A stretch of 64,000 bases of DNA, taken from the NCBI GenBank assembly GCA_016165875.1, contig JABBOT010000002.1, forward strand, positions 23,946,265 through 24,010,264, read 5' to 3'. This document shows positions 39,181-52,495 of the stretch, one piece after another. Positions within the stretch are counted from its first letter, which is position 1. Every line of letters begins with the position of its first letter. Under the pieces are notes generated by a model, which worked only from the letters and a program-made list of their open reading frames with translations, was not told where the DNA came from and searched no databases. The translations under genes were made by a program, and so were the position numbers. Source of the DNA: Acanthopleura granulata. Lineage: Eukaryota; Mollusca; Polyplacophora; Chitonida; Chitonidae.

Positions 39181-42100
39181 GCGCGAAACAGATCCTTTGA
39201 ATTCATTAAAAGGTAAAGAAAACAATTGTTGCCTGCGTTGAAAATGCTCATGTTTAAGAAAGAAAAGAAACGCATGTCACAAGCGAAATGAACGAGATCC
39301 AGGCCTTGGAAGATTACGGGAGCAGCCATTGTTTTTCAGCGATGGACCCCCGGAGCTCTCTAAAGCCCTGGTGAAATGAATTACGTACTCAAAACTGGAA
39401 ACAACTGAAGTTTGAAACATTGAAAATTGCATCTAGCCGTCCACATACGACTCTGTACGATCCTACACACACACACACACTCGGCAAACAGCCGGACTGC
39501 GATTAGGGCTTTAAGAAATGTTAGCGTAAACAATATTTTATGGCGGTTTCGGTACAATATCAGCGCTTACATTTGTGCTTTTTCAGTATTCCGATTTCTT
39601 TCATCTGGTCACAGCACAAAATAATTGAAAGTGGATCAGCTGTCATTCTTTTTCAAAACAATAGAAACTTCGACAAAGTGTAACCTGCTTAAGTTGATGA
39701 ATTCTGATATTCGTAACAACAAACATATACAAACTGATGGCCATTTCTTAAGGCTTTCGCGTTTGAACATTTCTTAACATGGTTTGGTGTATTTTATAAG
39801 AACGCATTGATTACGTTCTCACTGGAGCGGTCATAATTTTAGTTATGGGTGCAATACCCAGTGGAGCCAGATTCGTCGCCATGATACATTGGTTAGACAT
39901 GAACATCGATAACAAATGAAATATTATGTCAAGCTTTTAGATAATTCAGTACTCATGAAGGATTCCATTTCTTCACATGCTGAATATAAGAGCTTCATAA
40001 ATTTTAAAAGGCTATAATTTTAGGTTATCTTGAGTCCGGCCACAAGACCTAGGAAAACACTGTCCTTTTTCCAAAACCCTCCGTGTATGGCTGTAACTCA
40101 TGGCTGTCTAACGTTAGTGGCTACCTCAAGATAAGGTCTGGATGAACCCCGTGCGTTCAGGATGAACAAAAAACACCGACACATCCCCTATCACACACTT
40201 GTAAGGCCTCTTCTGGAGATAACACGGCAACAAAACTCAAGCTGCAAGTTGTGTTAAAATTTGGACCTAATGTAGTAAAACTATTGTTTAATTCCAAGTG
40301 TGATATTTGAAGTAGTGTAGCACAAATCTTGACTATCATTTCGCTGACTACAGCCCATACCTTTACCGTGGCGAATCTTATTACCAACAGAAAAGCGAAT
40401 AAATAAGTGAAATGATCATGAAATTTTAATGAGCAATTTTTATTAATTTTCTAATTTGATTCATATCGTACGGTATTCCAAAATATGTCGCGTAATTAAG
40501 GGCATTCAGATAGAAAAAAACCCCAGAAAAATCCTGTTGGAATGCCATTTTTGTACCACCCACTCAGATCTAACTCCTGTTTTATTTCGTTAAAGATTTG
40601 GCATGAATATCCAAGATTATGACATCGTGATTCTGAATTCTGTGGATGAATATACTTCCTGAACTCTAAGCTTGTTCTCTTATGCTGTTGTTTCACTTCT
40701 ATACATTAGAATTAAGCAATAATTATAGATATTAACAAATTCTGTGAAGGGAAGCTGTTACTTGTAAAAGTACACTCAATATCGTTAAAGTTGTATCCAT
40801 TAAACCTTGCCGAAGAATTCATGGAATTAAAGGGACAATGCAAGGTCGTAGGGAAAATACATAATAACTACATATTATACCCCTGTGCGTCATTGTGTTA
40901 TTAGAAACTCGTCAGTGATCCATCATGGTATTATTGCTTTGTCTGTCATTCGTTTGAACCATAGTTTGGTCCAAATATTACCAGGAATTGTTCAACTGTT
41001 ATCAGAAAATCTGGCTCTAATGCATAAAGGGTTAATAAACTTGCTGGTGGCTGGCGGCCGTTTGACGGACAGGCAGTGATAGGACTGCTCTCTGCTCACC
41101 TGACATTGTGGCCGTTCGTACAATAACGTAATGAACAGCTGATGTATTGACCAGGGATCAAGGGGGGCAGCCAACGAAGGGGTGATAATTTTCTGAAATA
41201 TGCCACTGGTAGCAGTCAAATTCCAGTCGGTTAGAAAAAAAGTCAGTGTATTAGAATGCAACAAATCGATTAGCTCATTATCGGTCTGAATCTGACACAA
41301 GTGGGCTCGTTCAGCAACGTTAGCAGGTTTCAGTCCTAGATACACTTATCCCGTTTACGCCTCAAAGGTCCCATTGCAATTGTCCCACTACATACCAAGT
41401 GGTGTGCCTTGTACACTAGAGTGGCAGCGTCACAACTTTTGTGTGATTGATTATTGGAGTTCAATCATTTGCATCAGCCGTACACTTGCGGCAACTTCAA
41501 CCCAGTAGTATGAGGGTTAAGAAGAGACAAGATGCGAACAGTGCGAGTGAATTCTTTGCAGAATTTCAGCAGTTGTTATGTCTGTGAAGGCCTATTCCAT
41601 TCATATACATGCCCCGTAACAGTCATACGACAGTAACTGATGTTTCGAATCCATTGTATAGTAAATCCTGTATGAAGTATTAAATGTTTGCAAGTGTTAT
41701 GCTGTCATGATTTTGTCCCATTTTCGTAATAACTCATCTACACAATTATAATCTAAACCCTAAGTTCCGGTCTTGTTTATGAGTATTGAAGAGAAGAAAG
41801 ATACTAGAACTGTGTGCACCTGATTCCTGTGCCAGTTAGTCTTTAGGTAGTAAGCCTACATGTAAGTAAGCAAATGCATTCGGCAGTTGGATTAAATAGG
41901 TGGAGTTGTCTTCTCATTTTTCAAAAGGACGCTGATAGTTTGAGGAAGTGGGGTGTATCCGAGACATCTGTGAGCTTCTTATCTGCCCATGTCCCCCTCA
42001 GCCGATCTAATGAATCCGGTGAACAATGATCGTATAGCGTGTCACGATTTATAATTCATTCTCATCATTAGACATATCTAACTCTCACAATAATTAATGG

Positions 42101-44054
42101 TAACACCTAGCGTATGCAAGTCTTTATCACTGAATGGGATTGTAATGGGAGACATAACTCACCGAAAACTTCCCACACGCAAATCCTACTATACTTCGGA
42201 ACGAATCATTCAGAAGCCCGCTATAAAATTTGGCGCTGACAGACAACTTTATCTTAGGTAATGTTTTCTCCTTTACTGTTCACATTTATTATAAACCAAG
42301 CCTCCCCTCGCGGGTACAAGAAATTTCCTATCGTCATACAATGGCAAGATAAACAAGCTTTCGAAGAAAAAGGAATGAACACTTCCCATTTATCTACTGG
42401 TTACCAGTCATACATGAAAACATGCCAAACCACTCATATTGTAAATTTTTATTTCTCTCGAATTAAATTTATTTTCCGAATAATGTATACGTAGATATGG
42501 CACATATTTATTCTCATTCTGCTGTTAATTTCTGACTCAATCCTCCTTATTTAATACAGAGGGCTGTGAATGTGTATTATATAGGCCCTATAAGTTTGAA
42601 GATCAGCGGGCCAAAATTTATACGAACTAAACAAAAATCGCTTATCAAGTCTAAAGACGCTGTAGTCGTTGTTCAGGGAAGCCCCGGGAAGAGTAAGAAA
42701 TATGGTTGGAATCCGTAGTGATGTTATAAGTCGACTTAATAATTTGTATAGATTAAAGCTAACGCGCTATCAACATAACACATGCTCTGCTCAAAATTAT
42801 AGGACAGCAGATATTTACATCGAAGACATTTTATATTCCGTTGTCAAACGAGAAGCCACATCTGAAACAGAAGGAAATGAATAGTTGCGCAATCTTGCGA
42901 TTACCGATAACTAATATCTTCTAAAAAAAATACCTAAAATTTCGTTGAAAGTTTTTCTGCTACAAATCTATGACATTAAGACCATCTGTATCGTATGAGG
43001 CCAATAATCATAACGCGCAGACTGTAATGTCAAACTAATAGGGCGCATCACTCATTTCCAATTCTCTTCAGGGTTATTTCCCTTCCATAATTTCTTCACG
43101 TGACGGTGCTGAATTTGGAGAAGTTTTATTTCAAAAGCAAAGATCATGTTTCTAATAGATTCCTTTCCTGAGACAATCCAGGAGCAGTTGTGGAGTTACA
43201 AGTACTTTGCGAGCAGATATGAAGCTTGCAAGACTCGGTTTCTTGTCCATGGGAAATACGATATTTTCGCTGTTCTTTATATGACATGGATAATTTCAAA
43301 AAAATATTGCACTGGTAATGAGCCCTTATTACATCAGTTACATACGGCGTGTGTTCGCGGTCCTTGGAAGGGATCGATTATTGATTAATACTGGAATTCT
43401 GCATTCTTAATTATGAATTATGGGAGACTGTTTATTTCTCCACTTCATATTAGTTTCGACTGCGCCTCCTTGTGAATAGCGTTACAGGTGTTTAAATTTA
43501 AATACGTTTTAAATATATGTTATTCGATGTTTTGCTGCACAACTGCGTATAGCTCTAGAATTACTTCTATTTAAGGGTAAATCTCTTCAAGTACTCCGCT
43601 GCCCAGGGAAGCTTATACATTATACTGAAGTCTTTTTTTATCTTGTCACCTATATTCGGCTCTCTATAAAATCACCAGCATTTCGCTGGTTTATTAATAA
43701 TTACGACGTCACCCAATTCAATGAAGTTTTGCCCCGAAAACAAGCTTATGGAGTTTAACAGTATGAATTAGAAAAAATGTTTCAACTGCATTTTCCTTGT
43801 AATAATGTTGACCTCCAAGATATCATTGTGTAGAGATTGTGGTTTAACGGGTCACTAACTAAAGGCAATTTCGGTAATGTCTAAAAGTGATTTTATAAAT
43901 AGTTGAATACAGGAGACAAGTTAAAGAAAACATACTACATACATTCTTATATGTATCTGTCGGAAAATTGAACAACGCAAGGCTGCTTTAAATTTTTTAC
44001 CTTTGCCAAAAGCTACCCTCTTTGAGGTCGGTCTGTCCGTTTAGCCAGAAACGA
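39181..44054. other. Intergenic sequence, no gene recognised
   Basis: No coding exon could be supported. A CA microsatellite lies at 39465-39480. The block 41030-41345 is compositionally distinct and may be conserved noncoding DNA. Confidence 0.4.
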
Positions 44055-44315
44055 AATTGTGTACCGTGCTAGTTTATAACTCCTAATCAAATATGCATGT
44101 CAGTTATGCTTTGATTGCAACTCTTTATATAAACAACGGGGCGATTGTAGTCAACGCGATGCATATACATCCCCTAGCCTAGAGTTATACGGTATCAGGA
44201 GTCTGAACACTCCGCCCATATTTACTTACGAGAGAATTTAACATATTGTAAAATGTAGGAATCTGAAAATGAAGATGTTTAATGGATACACTATTTTTGT
44301 AATAAAAGTCGTCAC
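44055..44315 (+). repeat. Dispersed repeat, copy 2
   Basis: It aligns with 30241-30540 in the same orientation, with shorter gaps. Both carry a TTGATTGCAACT core and a CCGTATTTACTAAC-like segment. Confidence 0.65.
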
Positions 44316-45364
44316 ACAAGACACAGTAACTAGGAAATGTTACCTGCATGACCAAATGCAGTACTTATATACAGAGAGCAATAGATGTCGCATGCAAACA
44401 GAGGATTGTGTAACGGTTATGAGCATTATTTGCAGATGACTATAGAATAAATCGCTCATGTGCATCTCACATTCCCTGTACGCGTGAATATTGATTTGGT
44501 GAATTTGGAACATTAATAAGAAAAGTGCGCTTCTCTAATGCATTAAACGTTCAGTCTCTAGAACTGTTACTGATAAGACTCCCTTCCTATAGCCTAATCG
44601 GGCGAATCCAGAACTATTGCACTTCCCACCTAGTGTAAACCCTTGAGCCATCCTCTTGACCACAGTCTTAGGAATGTTGACCAACGCGGAGGCAGGTCAA
44701 GAGTCGAAACCGAGGAAATGAAACCGTCAGTGCTGCTTGAGGTTGGTTGGATTTCAGGTTCACGTGAGAGTGGAGATGACCACTAGGTGTGTAATCAGAC
44801 GAGAGTGCTGGAATTCTTGACCTTAAGTTGTAAGAACGCTCAGACCTGATTGCTCTGCCATGTGGCGGAATTTAATCGGATATTACAGACCTGTTTTCAC
44901 AAATCGATGATTTTGTTAAAGTGACTGTATCCTATAAGGACATGAAACAGCGTTATGTACTGCCACTTCGTGTTTCACACTCTGCTGATTCCACTTAGGG
45001 AAAGAACGGACGTACAGAAAGTCTCATTCTCTCGCTGAACGTAGCTCGCGAAGCCCTCAAGTTCTCAGGTCCAATTTTCGTTCATTCATTGATTATTCAT
45101 GATTATATATGTACCTTGTGTACATCATATTACTGGAATTCAGATCAAGACTATGCACAAAGCTGTAAGAATATTTTTACTCTCTATATATATTCAACGG
45201 GAAAACAATCCCATGAAGCCTTCCCCTCAACAAACTCTTCCGGTTTCATACGTAGGGGAAGTATTTTTAGCATGGCGTTTTTAGTTCCCAATCGAAAAAA
45301 TAATAACTTCATAAGTTCAGAAGTCCACATGGTTTTTCAGTTGTACGTCACTCTCTTGCTTTAT

Positions 45365-45935
45365 TCCATTATGAGACTAGTCATTCTTCCTTTGTCCATG
45401 ATATGCTTTAATGTGTAAACAGATCAGTCAATCTTCCGTTGTCCATCACGCACTTATCCACTTTGTTTTAGTGTGTTCACAGATCAGTCAATCTTCCTTT
45501 GTCCATCACGCAGGTATCCTCATTGTTTTAGTGTGTTAACAGATCAGTCAGTCTTCCGTTGTCCATCACGCACTTATCCACTTTGTTTTAGTGTGTTAAC
45601 AGATCAGTCAATCTTCCTTTGTCCATCACGCAGGTATCCTCTTTGTTTTAGTGTGTTAACAGATCAGTCACTCTCCCGTTGTCCATCACGCACGTATCCA
45701 CTTTGTTTTAGTGTGTTAACAGATCAGTCAATCTTCCGTTGTTCGTCGCACATATCCTTCAGTGTGTTATTAGACTGGTCATTCTTGCGTTGTTCATCAC
45801 TCACTTCCTTTCGTGTATGAAAAGTTCAGTCACTCTTCCGTTGTCCCTCACTCACTTGTTTTATTATTTTAACAGATGGACCTGTTTCCGTTGTCTGTCA
45901 CCCACTTGATTTAGTGTATTAACAGATTTGTCGGT
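45365..45935. repeat. 60-bp tandem array
   Basis: Units begin AGATCAGTCAATCTTCCGTT and recur exactly every 60 bp at 45421, 45481, 45541, 45601, 45661 and 45721. Degenerate shorter units lie on both sides. The two alternating types differ by CACTTATCCA and CAGGTATCCT. Confidence 0.95.
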
Positions 45936-47229
45936 CATTGTATCATATACAGGATCTGCGTCAGCGTTCTCACATGTAATAAGTCACATCTGTAATAAAA
46001 TGAATCCTTCATATCCATGTTGCTGTTATGGCTCTGAAAAAATTTTAATATCTGTTAAAATGGAAATTTCTTCAGCATTGCTTCAGTTGTTGTAAATTCT
46101 CTTAGGAATTGGTGTTGAATACCACACGGACTACGTAGTACGGATTAGATACACCAATAAGGCACAACTGTGTAAGTATAACGTGTAGAGAACACATAGT
46201 GTGTGGGGCAGACAAAAGTCACACAACAGTATCATACAACAGGTATGGAACGGTGCTTGGGGTCAATATATCAGAGTAACGAACATAAAACTCTGTTTTG
46301 AGTCAGTACACCGCAGAATCGTGAGCAAAACTGTAAGGACCGAAGGCGAGTGTGGAAAAAAAATTCAGAAGCGTGTGTGGAGTCAGTCAGTATATCAGAG
46401 AGATTGCAGAAATATGTAGTAAGTTGGTATGCCACAATGTATGGCGTAGTTAGCGTACAGATCCAGTTCATTGATAAATAAGAACGTCAGAATACATTGC
46501 TCTTATAATGATGTTAGGGTTATTTGTAGTTAATCTGGTCGTGGAAGGTGCCGCTGTGTCGCCGGCACGTGTGAGCCTGGTCCATTAGTAAGTTGATTAC
46601 CAGAAAAGATTAATCACCATTGTAATAAAATTCAGTCAGCAGATGCTAAAGTTAACATTACCCTAGCGCATTGATGTATGACGCGTTTGTGCGCCGACCT
46701 CTAATTCCTCTGCTCCGTCGATCGTGATCGAACTAACAGAATGACAGTGAAGTACTTGATATACTAAATCAGCTCGCCACTGAGTGACATTCATCGCCAT
46801 CACGTCATACACGTCTGTATATCAACCATGTACACTGACTTTTTTTTTGACAAATAGTAGACAACACTACACACCTTTTGCAAGTTCTCAGGCATTATAA
46901 TGATTTTGAGCCCCACCCTCGCTTCTATTAGAAGATAACACTTCAGTCAAAACTAATGGGTGTGGTTAAAACAATGGACCTAATGGAAAACTGGATATAT
47001 GTATGTGTCCTCGGCTTTATAGTTCTTCAACTCACCTTTGGTTTACAGTCTTTTATACTTGCCCCTTGCGAACAATTGCCATCGCCTAGTTGAAGTCAAG
47101 ACAGAACTAATAAAACCAAGTAAAAATCATATGCACACGAGAAATTCACGGAGGCAGTAAATAGCAAGAACACGAAAGAACTGAGGAAATTTTTCTACAG
47201 GTAACTGACTGACATGGTGCATCAAAACC

Positions 47230-47780
47230 CTTGACCAGTTGAAACCAGCGAATATAAAACTGACGGAACCAATTCACGTAACACCGACACGCTCAACCAA
47301 GCAAATGACTAACGCTGTACACCATTCAATTAACGGAGCCAGTCCACCAACCATCTAGTGGACATGAGTCCATCAAACAGCTGATGAAGCCATTCTATCA
47401 AACCACCGATGAACAGAGGTCAGTCAACAAACAAAGCCTCCCCACCAAACGGGAAACGATGCCATATCACCAAACACATGGCGAAGGCAATCCCACCAAA
47501 CAGGTGCTAAAACCAGTCCATCAAATTTGCAGCTGGCTGAGCTATCCCCACGAACAACCGATGAAGCCACTACACCAAATGATTATAAACGAACAACCAA
47601 GTCCATGAAGCAATTGAAAGCGCCTGTCCACCAAACAACTGACGGAGCTCGTTCAGCAAACAACTGATGGAGCAAGTTAACCAAGCAGCTGACGGAGCTA
47701 GTCCACCTAACAACTGACTGAGTCTGTCCACCTAACAACTGTCTAAGTCGACCAAACAATGAAGTCTGGTGGAGTGACAC
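47230..47780. repeat. Degenerate tandem array, about 25-27-bp units
   Basis: Variants of CCACCAAACAACTGATGGAG plus CCAGT recur through the segment, best preserved at 47620-47750. Confidence 0.8.
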
Positions 47781-47819
47781 CAGTCTACACGTCAGCTGCT
47801 TGGTTAACTTGCTCCATCA
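47665..47819. repeat. Perfect 30-bp inverted repeat at the array edge
   Basis: 47665-47694, which begins TGATGGAGCAAGTTAACCAA, is the exact reverse complement of 47790-47819. The spacer is 95 bp. The left arm belongs to the tandem array, so a unit has been copied in reverse. Confidence 0.92.
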
Positions 47820-48889
47820 TAACCTCCGATATGAGATTACGAATATCCACTGGGTTATGTCTTTGTAAAACAGAACCAGATGTTGAACTCTAGGATGTCA
47901 AGAAAAAACAGTTTCTATGACGGCCTTGATTACAGTTCACATTTGCCGAAATTTCCTGCCAGAAAAAATATCGCATAAATTCATAGACGACAATCTTTGT
48001 CACAGTTCTGTTCCAGTCTGACAGGGTAATTTCTCTGGATGATGTCCGCATTTCACAATAAACACTTAGCAGTTTCTATTATAAAGACTATTTGTCAGAA
48101 TCTCTGTGATGTCTGGTATTTTTGTCACGGTCTCTGATTGGTGGACTACTACCACATGCTTCATTTCAAACTGCCGGACGTCAGCATGGATTATAGTTTG
48201 TCGTTTGATGCCAAGGCCCCTTGACGGGATTTAATCGAGTAAATGACTTGCTCGTGTAATTTGTACCCCGGGTATTGTTTACTGAGTCGATCTGTCAGAG
48301 CTAGGGTACTGGACAGACCTCGCCAATGTCGAGGCCTCAATAACTGTTATTATGTTGAGTTTTTATTTTGAAGACTAATTCGATACTCTTATTAATCCAA
48401 CTTGACAGTTAGAAAAGTAACAGATTATTTAAAATTATTAACTTTGTTAACCCGCCTGCAATGTTGGTTTCATAACATGGGCGAAATAATTAGAAAATCA
48501 GAACACACCTCTCCAACCTTTCCGATTCGAGTTCGCATCCAATGAGCTTTTTGTCTGATACACCGTGTCATTCAACTGACATGTATTTTTTTCACTGTAT
48601 AGAATATCATTGCTAATTGATCATATTCTTAGCCTTGAGAAAAAGAAACAACAGCATTTTGTACATTTCACACAGGGATTCATCCAGTAGAGTGAAGATA
48701 CAGTGGTTTCGATCTATAAACTAATGATGGCTGATCACTATGTGATTCTGATATTTTGTGGTGATTTAACAATGAAGAAAATTAGTGGACCAAATTTTCC
48801 GGGACGAAAATTTCTTCTTTAAAATTTGTGACTATTCAGTGTGGCCTCACATATGAATGTATTCAGTTAGTCATGCCATTGCCTGTATG

Positions 48890-49510
48890 GGTTATTGCAC
48901 CCATACCTGCATCTTCATCTAATCGTACATCCCAACACCTGAATGTGTTATGACACCAGTATCTGTATCTACATCTAAACATACATCCCAATACCTGTAG
49001 GGGGTCATTACACTTGCATGTGTATCTTCATCTACTCATACATCCAAATACCTCTATTAACATTTCACTTAAACGATGGCTACCAGCGTTATTGTGGGAG
49101 GAAACGGGGCAGAGCACTGAGAAACCCACCACCATCTTCAGGCAGAGAACTGAGAAACCCACGACCATCTGCAATTTACCTTCCTCCGTACTACCGGAAA
49201 GGAAGCGACTAATTGGCGTGTCTTCATTTATTCATACCTGTATGGGTTATTACCCATATATCTGTATCTTCCTCTAATCGTACATCTCATTACCTGTATG
49301 GGCTATTACACCCGTATGTGAATCTTCATCTAATCGTATATATCATTACTTGTATTAGTTATTACACCCTTATCTGTATCTTCATCTGATCGTACATGGC
49401 ATTGCCTGTATGAGTTATTACACCCGTATCTAATTCATCTAATCGTATATCTCACTACCTGTATGGGTTATTAGACCAGTATCTTTGTCTTCATCTAAGC
49501 ACACATGTAT
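48890..49510. repeat. About 56-bp tandem array interrupted by a SINE fragment
   Basis: Units follow the pattern ACCTGTATGGGTTATTACAC, CCGTATCTGTATCTTCATCT, AATCGTACATCTCATT. Roughly ten diverged copies occur, split by a SINE-derived insert at 49062-49205. Confidence 0.9.
49062..49205 (-). repeat. SINE-like fragment within the 56-bp array
   Basis: On the minus strand it carries the GTGGGTTTCTCAGT-like, CCTCCCACAATAACGCTGG and ATCGTTTAAGTGAAAT blocks of the family. The GAGAACTGAGAAACCCAC segment is duplicated inside it. Confidence 0.72.
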
Positions 49511-51500
49511 GAGTTATGACACGCCATGATTTTGCACAGTAGGCTATTTACAAGTTATTGTATGGTATTACTAATACTATTGGTAAGAATTTACTGTGAG
49601 TCAAGTATGTAATTATTTCTGTGAAACTCGCAGGAAGCAGCAAAACCCCTATATATTAATTTAAGTTCAAGAAAATCTCGATTATTATAGCTGTTTTGCA
49701 TGAATTTCACTTTTTATCGTGAGGTTAGCGGTTTGTCTTTGAATAATGAGAAGAACAGCCATAATCAGATTTATTATTTCATACCATAAACAAGAAAACA
49801 CTGATGCCAGTTAGGAATGGACAACGTTCTCTTACCCCTGCACGGCATTGTCAGCAGCGCTGTACGTTTTTAGTACTTTTATATTTAACAGTATATCTTG
49901 TAAATGAAGGTAAAGAGGGAAGCTGATTTTACGGTGGGATGTTAAAGGTTGATTTGCTGGTTTGGACAACACAAGATCATAACGAGCGGAGTAGTAATCG
50001 TTGAGAGACAGGTGGCAAATTCGTCTCTATGTCTCGTGACAACCGATCATCAGATAAAATTACAGCGTTTGTTCTCCGCTGCTCATTAGGTGCTGCCAAG
50101 AATGGGCTTATCAGTTCCTCGCAACCTGTCGCCACTGGAGGGTTCTCCAAGTCACCGTCAAATGTATAATTATCTCAAACTTTCATTTAGTCGATGTGAC
50201 GTTTGTGAAGGCACGATTTCGGTAATTAGGCTTCTTTGATCTCGCCGCGCTCATCAGCCGGTGTGACAGGTAAATTATCCCCTACACGCGCAAAACCGCT
50301 CTAATTCCGCTTATTCAAGATGTGCCAACTGATGGCTCTCCCAGAAATCACTTCTCATTCAAGAAGAAGAGATTTCCACAGATTTAGCTTCTGTAGCCAT
50401 GTGAACAGTCGACAACGCGTTGTTTTGAAATGGGCATTACCCTCTTCCGTCCACATGCGGTTTATATTTATGGGCATTTCTACAGTTGTGTCACATAATG
50501 CCTTGACGTTACCACCACACTGTCTGGACGCCAGCAGCATATGATGAAAAAGAAACACAAACAATCAGAATGAATATGCCTAGATTGAAAGCATGGTTTA
50601 TTACATTCAACTCTTTTAAAGTGATTTACACCAAACAAAGTGAAAATCTCTGTAATGGGGCTTCAGGGCGCAAAAATCCTCTCACAAGTGTGATAGAGTG
50701 AGATTCTCCTATTGCTGGGAATTGTGATGCCCGGATACAACAGATTAAAATGTCCCCCCCCCCGAAAATAAATAGCAAGCCACAAAGGTAAAGTTAACAA
50801 ACTATATGCAGGATGGGTCTGTAGCGTATAGCATGTAGTTTCGTATTGTGCTGACGCGGAAGACGTATTTTCAGAAGAGCGGGACCTACAGCCTTAAATA
50901 CATCTTAAATACACCCCTTGCAAAAATAAGAAATGAAAGGATTATCCCGGCAATCAACGGGTCATTTAATATAATCAATCGCAGATTCAAGCTGTTAAAT
51001 GTACCTTTTCAAGTGGGCTATATAAAGGGAGGAGTAGGCTGTGATATTTGCACTGGGCATATGTAGCCTAATGAAAGACAATAATTTGTGCGGGGAATTG
51101 GGTCAGAAAATGGAGGCCAAATATTTGAGTCCTAGATGACAGCAGCTTATTCTGGCTGATGTGAGGATAAACCGGCCAACCTGAGAGCTTATGTCAACAT
51201 TCTGTATTGATTATAACAAATCCTTTACTGTAATCCTCCTCAGACGGTATGAGCCAACATACATTTGTATATATAATAAACCCGCTTTATGACTCTGTCC
51301 TCGACTTTTACCGTTTGGTTTAATGTATTCCTTGACGGCCTTCAACGGTTCTTCATCTGGGCGATATTACAATGCGGGCGATGTGAATGTCACGCCATGA
51401 AAATTGAATTCGGCAGGTTATTGATTTGGGTTACCCATGTTCTGCCATCACAAACCCTAAAAGCAAAGTATGCAGTTGTGCAGTCGGTGTAATGATACTG
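49511..51500. other. Intergenic sequence with candidate conserved blocks
   Basis: No coding exon recognised. The blocks 50050-50320 and 51110-51430 have the balanced composition and TAAT or TGAT cores seen in regulatory elements, but this is a visual impression only. Confidence 0.3.
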
Positions 51501-51507
51501 TGCGAAT

Positions 51508-52495
51508 TGTTACGAACGTCTTTAAAATATTGTGTCGTCTTTTTTATTTGTTTTTGCGGTAATCGGGTCAGTGTCTGAGCTATATTTTCCCCTCTGTGTA
51601 CGTTGTAGCCATCACTGGAGTCTTCTCGCGTCTTCTCCAAGCTCCTGTGTTTATGAATTTCGTGTCATTGTACATAGAGCGTATATTCTGGAAAGATGCA
51701 CCCATGTTGTAAACATGTTTACGATCAAATCATCCAGAATTTTCTTTACGTTAGTCTATAAATATGAGCGACGAAGTTGTGAGCTCGCAGTCATTTTAGG
51801 TATGTCCACTTGTGAACAGTCACTTTACTCATGCCCATTTGAGAGCAGTCATATTTACTCTCGTCCACTTAGAAGGATTTTGTGAGATTTGGAGATATCG
51901 ACTTTATATGCCATTCGACATTCGTCATTTTATACTCTATTTTTCTGTACGTAGCACTTAGCTTGTGTTTCGCAACGTGCCATATTGTTTGAGATGTTCT
52001 TTTCGAGCTTGTGTCGCTCATTGTCTCTTTGTGCCATTACGTCCATTTCTTCCCAGTTAACCCTGAAAGTGATTTGGCGTACATTTCTGATGACTGAAAC
52101 ATACATCGCCGGCTCGGCATCACGGACGCTATTGTCAACCCGTCCTCCTAGGAAAGTTGTACCTTGCCGGGGAGTTGGATATATACCATAGTCAGCATAC
52201 CGTGCCCTCTACTGTTTTTCACTTACAGGACTGTCATCCTTCGATTTGAGAATTCCGAAGGACTGTGGATTTTACATAGACTGACTTGCCTTTGGAAACA
52301 GGAATATTCCGCCCGGATTTGTACGCTGTCACCAGTGAGAAACTATACATTTTGGAATTATCTGTATTTTTTGTGAATATTATTGTCCGTTGTTCTATTT
52401 GTCTATTTTGTTCAAATATACGTATTGAACTCAGTCAAGCGTCTTCGTGTTTCTTTGTTTGATCTTGGGCAAGTCCTATCGCTGACTGAGAGTTG
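51508..52495 (+). mobile_element. Possible solo LTR (weak)
   Basis: The segment starts TGTTACGAACG, has a TATA-type core (TCTATAAATATGAG) near 51757 and ends with GAGTTGAACA, giving TG...CA ends. No second copy, primer-binding site, internal coding region or target duplication was found, so this is tentative. Confidence 0.22.

Noticed and set aside
45473..45820. 115-codon frame with a 20-residue repeat as a protein gene
   Set aside because: It exists only because the array unit is 60 bp; there is no start context, splice signals or family similarity.
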